64,000 nt of DNA, from the NCBI GenBank assembly GCA_025093985.1, contig JACAAK010000002.1, positions 3,348,001 through 3,412,000 on the forward strand. The letters run 5' to 3'. The notes beneath the pieces were generated by a model. It saw only the letters and a program-made list of their open reading frames with translations. It had not been told where the DNA came from and did not search any database. Below, piece after piece: positions 58,660 through 64,000 of this stretch. This stretch comes from Calvatia gigantea (taxonomy: Eukaryota > Basidiomycota > Agaricomycetes > Agaricales > Lycoperdaceae). Both the position numbers and the translations under genes were made by a program. The first letter of the stretch is position 1, and every line of letters begins with the position of its first letter.

Positions 58660-60477
58660 TTACGCGGATAGGACTGAGTAGTCCAAAGATACTCCGTCAT
58701 CGTAATATTCGTTGTCGAAGGCATCACGGGGATTTTCCAGGACTTGTTCTTGGAAACGTTGTTTCATATTTTCCACAGCTTGAATGTGGTCGACGTATTT
58801 TGGACAATCTTCTGGCTTATGTTTCGGGTTGAGAGTTTCGCAGAGTCGGCAGAAGTATTGGGGGCAAGTCCAGCGGTAATGGCCAGGGCGGGTTTTTCGA
58901 CAGATGGGGCAAGTGGTATGGGCACAATCACTGGTCCAGTGACCTACGGCAGGGAGATGGAGTTTGGCACATTTTTCACAAAAGGCCTTCGGGTCGAAAT
59001 TCAGATTGTTCATAGCTCGGGGTTGGGTTGGGGTTCCTCCTCGTCCTGAGTTAGGATTGAGGGGTTTTCGAATAGGCTTCGGAGGTTTAGAAGTTGATCC
59101 AGTTGGCCCATTAAGTTGTGTATGGCTGTTTCGAATCGTTCGGGTGGGATTTGTCTGTCTGGATGGGAGAGATGTGGATGGGGAAGGTACATGCAGTTTG
59201 GGGGAGGGTTCTCTCGTGGGGGAATCGGCTCGTTGGTGTGGTCTGACCTTAGAAGGGCCAGTTCGCTGGTTGGGTGGGATAGGCTTAACGCTATGCTCGT
59301 TGAGGTAGCAGGCGTAAGCCTGAGGTAATCCAAGGCTTCGTGATGCCTGGATAAATAGGGCCGCTCGATCGGTAGCGTGCTCATAATCCCGAGAAAGATG
59401 TTCGAGCTGTGAAATGGCGTCGCAGATAAAGCGCCAGTGATTTCGCTGATTGGCATTATGTAGATATTTGGTGCGGAAGCGAGTTCGATGGCCTCCCTTG
59501 AGGACCATCGTGCGGAGGGATCCCTCAGATGAGAAATCAGTTCTAGCCCATAACTCCATGGGCGAAGGTCTATCGTTCGCAGAGGTGGGCTCGGGGGAGA
59601 AGCTGCTTCGCCTGTCGGGGTCTCGGTCGGATGGGTTGGCTGCGATGTAACCCGCGGCCGAGTGTTCAGTGGGGTGTAATTCGTCCCAGGCTGACCTGGG
59701 GGGTTTCAGATTGACGGTGGTAGTTGTAGGGGACTTTGGAGAGGGGCCGGCGGCGGAGGGGGGAATGTGTCATTGGTCGAGGACAGGAAGCTCTGCCCTA
59801 ATAGATTTTGGGATCCCAGCTCGCTCCGAGGGGAGTGTTGGGGTGGGGTTGTCAGCCCGGATTGGGTAGACGTACTTTGGCTTTGGCGACCAGAGGAGTC
59901 GCTGTGGGGTTGATTTCGTATCGTAGGTGGCGGTATGGGGAGTGGCTCCGGCGACAACGCTGGAGAAAGAGACTGGCGGGTCTCTTGGCTCGGGGTTGTT
60001 GGGTGGGTTTGGTACGTCTGGCTGCTGGGGACGAAGTTGGGATACAGCGGAGCTGCTTCCCATTCTTGTTGGGTAGGTAAGTCTATCCCAGGGGGTACTG
60101 GGAGATGATTCGGTGGAGGGGGGAATGTAGACGCAATCTGGGCCGATGAAAACGTCGACCCAGAATTGTTTGTTCTGGTCTGCGAATTGTTGGAGCTCGT
60201 CTTTGGTGAAGACGGCATTCGGGAGGGTGATAATGGGCTTTTCGAGCAGTTTGTTAATTTGGACGGTGGGGAGAATTGGGGTTTCGTGGCCCACAGGTGT
60301 GACGGTGGGAGGGTAGGATATAGGAATATGAGGGGAGGAGGGGAGAGAATGGGCCTTTCTGATTGGGGAATTGTTCTTTGTAGAAAAGGAAGAGATTGAA
60401 GAGAGGGAAGGAGAGGGGGATGAGGCTACGATGGCCGCTTTCTTTCCCTTCTTATAGTTCTTCTGGGTTGGTGCCAT
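58660..60477 (-). CDS. Zinc-knuckle (Gag-like) ORF downstream of gypsy pol, one in-frame TGA
   Basis: The minus strand opens at 60477 (MAPTQKNYKKGKKAA), only about 60 nt after the chromodomain stop. It is open to a TGA at 59770-59772 (235 codons) and then continues in the same frame to 58660, in total about 605 codons. The first part is Ser/Pro-rich with ITLPNAVFTKDELQQFADQN; the second has IPPNQRTGPSK and a C-terminal cluster of three C-x2-C-x(6-9)-H-x4-C knuckles (CEKC...HWTSDC, CPIC...HYRWTC, CRLC...HKPEDC). Such knuckles bind nucleic acid and are typical of Gag nucleocapsids. Its place after pol, before the LTR, is unusual. The TGA may be a mutation or a programmed readthrough site. A LINE ORF1 is less likely because no endonuclease/RT ORF follows. 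Confidence 0.65.
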
Positions 60478-61533
60478 TGGTAGTTTGGTTTGTGGAAGTG
60501 TTGTTAAGGAATGATGGAGAAGTTGGGTGAATCCTGGATTATTTATATCTTTTAGGTGGGATGGGAATTAGGTAGTGTTCTCGTTGGTATTTTCGTAACA
60601 GTTCTTGGGCATGTGGTAAGAACTGTGCTTCGTTTTCCCAAGAGTTTTCCTCGTGGCTGTAACCTTTCCACTTGATGTAGTATTCCCTTTGTTTATTCTT
60701 GGTTCTATAGTTCAAGATGCCTTCAATTTCGTATTCTTCTTCTCCTTCTATTACATATGTCAGGGAGAGGTGGTTGTGGGTTTGATCCATGGGTATTGTT
60801 TTCGGTGTATTCGGAGAGAAGGGTAGCGTGGAATACGTTGTGAATTTTCCATGTTTCAGGTAGTTTCAGTTGGTAGGAGAGCGGCGATAAGACTTCTTTG
60901 ATAGTGAACAGTCCAAGGCGTTTTGGCGCGATCTTGTTTGATTTGAATGGGAGTTTCAGGTTTCTCCGTTCAAGCCACACTTTTTGTCCTAGGGTGAAGG
61001 GTTTGAATTTTGCTTTGATTCGTTGTTCCATGCGTTCCATAGCTAGTTTGTGGGCAGCAATTGCTTCTCTTCGTGCATGGTCTAGGAGTTCTATTCGTTC
61101 TTCAGTAGTGGCGAAGTTTGATTCCTCCAGAATGGTGGGTATTCCATGGGGTTTTGTTCCATACATGAGTTCAAAAGGGGTTTGTTTCCGGTCAGAGTGT
61201 GTTCGTGAATTATGGGAGAATTCGAGGATTGGGAGTGCTTTAGACCAGGAGGAGGGATTTCCTGTACAGTAGATAGATAGGTACGCTGCAATTTCCTGAT
61301 TGAATCGTTCTGTTGTTCCATCCGATTGAGGATGGTAGGCTGATGAGAATGATTGGGTGATTCCAAGTCGTTTCATGAGAGCTTGACTGGAGTTTGCTCG
61401 GAATCTGGGGTCACGGTCGGAGATTATCTTGTCCAGTAGTCCGAATCTGGTGTAGACCTTGTCTATAATTATATCGGCAATTCCTTTGGCGGTGATTTCC
61501 TTTGTACAAGGAGTAAGAATTACCCCCTTCGTA

Positions 61534-63138
61534 CAGTAAGGGACAAAACCGTTCCAATGTTTTGAACTTCTCAGAAGATCAGCTCATATCTCAAGGACTA
61601 CTGTGGCTGTGCACTTCCTAATTTAATTGTAGATAGTCCAGTATCTTATCTAATCATATGCAAAGTATGATTATGTAATCCTTTGTTTTAGGGGAGTTAT
61701 TAATTAATTAATATTTTAAGTGCATTGGAACAGTTTTGTCCCTCTTGAAATTTATATACAAAATGGGTATTCTAGTACCTGGTATAAGCTCCCTTGGCCT
61801 GTAAAACTGCCTGGACCCTCCTAGGCATACTCTCTATCAGATTCTGACACACTTCTGGTTCTATGTCATCCCACTCCTTTTGTATCCTCTCCCATAGGGT
61901 ATTCATGCTATCAGGAGGAGTATCATACTCTCCCAGCTTATTCTTGAGGTGAGTCCAGAGATGTTCAATGGGATTAAGGTCTGGAGACTGTGGGGGCCAT
62001 ACCATAACCTCCAATTCAGACTCATCTAGCCAGTTTGTAGCCTTTTTGCTCTTGTGTTTGGGGTCATTGTCCTGTTGGAAGACCATATCCTCCTCATTCT
62101 TCCCATACCACCTGATGCTCCTCTTTAGTTCATCCCCCAAAATTTGAACATAAAGGTCAGCATCCATCTTCCCTTCAATTTTAGTGGCAAACCCCACTCC
62201 ATCCCACAGCATACAACCCCAGATCATCACATTTCCTCCACCAAACTTGACTGTTCCCTCAACCAATCTATCATTCAGCCCCTCTCCTGCCTTTTTCCAT
62301 ACCCAAACCCTTCCATCTGATCCAAACCGATTGATTTTGGACTCATCTGTCCAAATAACCCTCTTCCAGTCCTCCAGGGTCCAGTTAACATGTGCTTCTG
62401 CCCACTCCAACCTTTTCCTCCTATGGACAGCAGTAAGTTTAGGTCATTTCCGCTTGACTACAGCCTTCATTCCAGCTCCTCTGAGTGCCCTGCGCACTGT
62501 TTTGGTGGATACAGGCTGGGCAATAACATTTTGAAGTGATTTGGTGACTTGGGAGGCATTGTCAGCCTTGCGAGAGGTGATGAGGCGAACAGAATAGTGG
62601 ATATCAGAGGGAGAAAGTTTAGATGGGCGGCCACCAACAGATTTGGAAAGTGTTGATCTATGTTTGGAGCGAATCCTAGAAATAGTACTGACTCCCAGAC
62701 CAGTAATAGAAGCAATATGATGAGCAGATTTCCCTTGGTCCAGGTAAGAGAGGACTCTATTGGTCTGAGTAGAGGAAAGAGAGCGCATATAGTTGTAAAG
62801 GTATAGTGGGGGAGTTAATTTGCACCTGAGAATAAGCACATCCATTTATACATCACCCTACATGGTCACATGATTTTATTTGTATTTATTTGATTGCAAT
62901 AAATGAAGTCATGTGCTCAGAATTTGAGAGGGACAAAACTGTTCCAATGTACTTAAAATATTAATTAATTAATAACTCCCCCAAAACAAAGGATTACATA
63001 ATCATACTTTGCATATGATTAGATAAGATACTGGACTATCTACAATTAAATTAGGAAGTGCACAGCCACAGTAGTCCTTGAGTTATGAGCTGATCTTCTG
63101 AAAAGTTCAAAACATTGGAACGGTTTTGTCCCTTACTG
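61534..63138 (-). mobile_element. Tc1/mariner element B, complete ends, 1605 bp
   Basis: Flanked by TA on both sides (61532-61533, 63139-63140). The two arms are about 209-bp terminal inverted repeats differing at about four positions. Each arm holds an outer motif (GGGACAAAACCGTTCCAATG at 61540-61559; inverted at 63113-63132) and an inner copy in the opposite orientation (61723-61742 inverted; 62930-62949). It sits inside the integrase core of the gypsy element and restores its frame when removed together with one TA. Confidence 0.92.
61772..62788 (-). pseudogene. Tc1/mariner transposase of element B, one nonsense codon
   Basis: Reads MRSLSSTQTNRVLSYLDQGK, then GMKAVVKRK, then a TGA at 62444-62446 where copy A has TGG (Trp), and continues in the same frame with RVIWTDESKIN, VFQQDNDPKHKS and PQSPDLNPIEHLW to 61772. 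The D, D and E residues with 34-residue spacing are kept. A single G-to-A change thus inactivates an otherwise full-length gene. The start is set by alignment with copy A. Confidence 0.88.
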
Positions 63139-64000
63139 TAAGTCCATGGTCCACTATGGACAGAATTGAGTCGAATCTGTGGGATTTTGGCAAATCGGTC
63201 AGTAGATCCATAGTGATATGGGCGAATGGTCTAGTAGATATTGGTGGTGGTATTGGTTGCAACGAAGGGTGGGAAGGATTTCGGTTAATTTTAAATTGTT
63301 GGCATTCGCTGCATCCTTTAACGTAATTCCGTACGAAGGTACTCATTCCTGGCCAATATACTTCAGCTTTAGCGAGGCGATAAGTTTCTTGTTCTCCAGG
63401 GTGTCCGACCGAAGGATGGTCGTGGTATTATTGGATGACACGTCGGCGGAGTTCCATGTCTTCTGGGATGATGACCTTTCCTTCGAATGTCATAAGATGT
63501 CCATGTGGCCTGGGAATCATCCCGTATTTCGGATTTATTGCTTCTGGTGATTCTGATAGAAGTCGTTTCATGGCTTCCATGGTGATTTCGTCATATTTCG
63601 ATGATTTTACGATGTCATTCTGTAATTCCTGATCAACCATGGAGATGAACAGTTCGTCTGGTAATACAGTGATTTCCCTGAGGAATACTTCCTCAGGTAA
63701 GACAATAACATTTTCGTTGTCATTGTCATCATCTGGGGTGTGATCTGGTCGACGTGAGAGGGCATCGGCAGCAGGTATTTTGGTTCCTGGGACGTGTTCA
63801 ATTGCGAAGTCGAAGTGTGAGAGGAAACCAAGCCATCGAGCTTGTCTTCTGGAGATATTTTGGGGTTTTCTCCAAAAGGTGAGGTTCTTGTGATCAGTTC
63901 GTATTGTTACGCGATGTTGGGCTCCTTCTAGGTAATGTCTCCATTCTTCTAGTGCCGTGATTATGGCAAGGAGTTCCCTGTCGTGTATTTCGTAGTTTCG

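Larger units (their letters stand above)
60539..64000 (-). pseudogene. Ty3/gypsy chromovirus Pol, partial and broken
   Basis: Minus strand, entering from the right edge. RNase H (NYEIHDRELLAIITALEEW, HVPGTKIPAADALSR), integrase zinc finger (HDHPSVGHPG...CSECQQF), integrase core split by a Tc1 element (SIVDHGL before, TKGVILTPC after; then ISDRDPRF and QSDGTTERFNQE), GPY/F-like region (VWLERRNLKLPF, VFHATLLSEY) and a C-terminal chromodomain (EYEIEGILNYRTKNKQ, YYIKWKGYSHEENSWE). Lesions: TAA at 63428-63430 where a leucine is expected, the Tc1 insertion at 61534-63138, and a short frameshift near 60755-60765 between integrase and chromodomain. RT and protease are outside the window. The chromodomain places it in the chromovirus clade. 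Confidence 0.85.

Noticed and set aside
58660..60477. LINE ORF1 with CCHC knuckles
   Set aside because: No endonuclease or LINE reverse transcriptase follows, and the ORF directly follows gypsy pol and precedes an LTR-like segment.

Overview
The window looks like a fungal chromosome segment, most likely from an agaricomycete (Basidiomycota). The evidence is: short GT-AG introns of about 44-90 nt; two microsomal P450s of the kind expanded in Agaricomycetes; NACHT-type NLR-like genes; an HNH-nuclease-family gene; F-box genes; a GH5 sterylglucosidase-like gene; and nested Ty1/copia, Ty3/gypsy (chromodomain) and Tc1/mariner elements. I cannot name the species from the sequence alone.

Layout. 1-899: start of a minus-strand copia element (gag start, primer-binding site, 5' LTR), its body lying off the left edge. 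900-2.0 kb: one arm of a ~1.1-1.3 kb inverted duplication whose partner is 15.3-16.7 kb. 3.0-5.1 kb: an intact F-box gene (-). 5.1-13.7 kb: gene-poor, with only weak minus-strand coding signal. 13.7-15.1 kb: an unknown gene plus an F-box ORF (-), duplicated at 45.7-46.9 kb. 17.1-19.2 kb: P450 copy 1 (+). 20.5-23.4 kb: weak minus-strand coding. 23.6-31.5 kb: a ~4 kb tandem duplication of a NACHT gene (+). 32.2-35.1 kb: GH5 sterylglucosidase-like gene (-) with two frameshifts. 35.8 kb: tRNA-Glu. 37.1-39.3 kb: a third, badly decayed NACHT copy (-). 40.2-42.4 kb: P450 copy 2 (+). 44.1-45.3 kb: HNH gene (-). 49-55 kb: a 3'-truncated copia element with its 5' LTR. 55-57.5 kb: relic of a second HNH copy, torn by the copia LTR and a Tc1 element. 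58-64 kb: Ty3/gypsy chromovirus with a second Tc1 element inside its integrase.

How it fits together: this is an accessory, duplication-rich and TE-rich region. P450s, F-box pair, NACHT genes and HNH genes each occur as two or three copies, and most extra copies carry frameshifts, stops or insertions. The P450s and the large F-box gene are the best candidates for working host genes. The most unusual signals are a long zinc-knuckle ORF with one in-frame TGA placed after the gypsy pol, Tc1 ends built as nested inverted repeats, an 84-bp TA-flanked palindrome, and copia primer sites matching the anticodon loop of initiator tRNA-Met.
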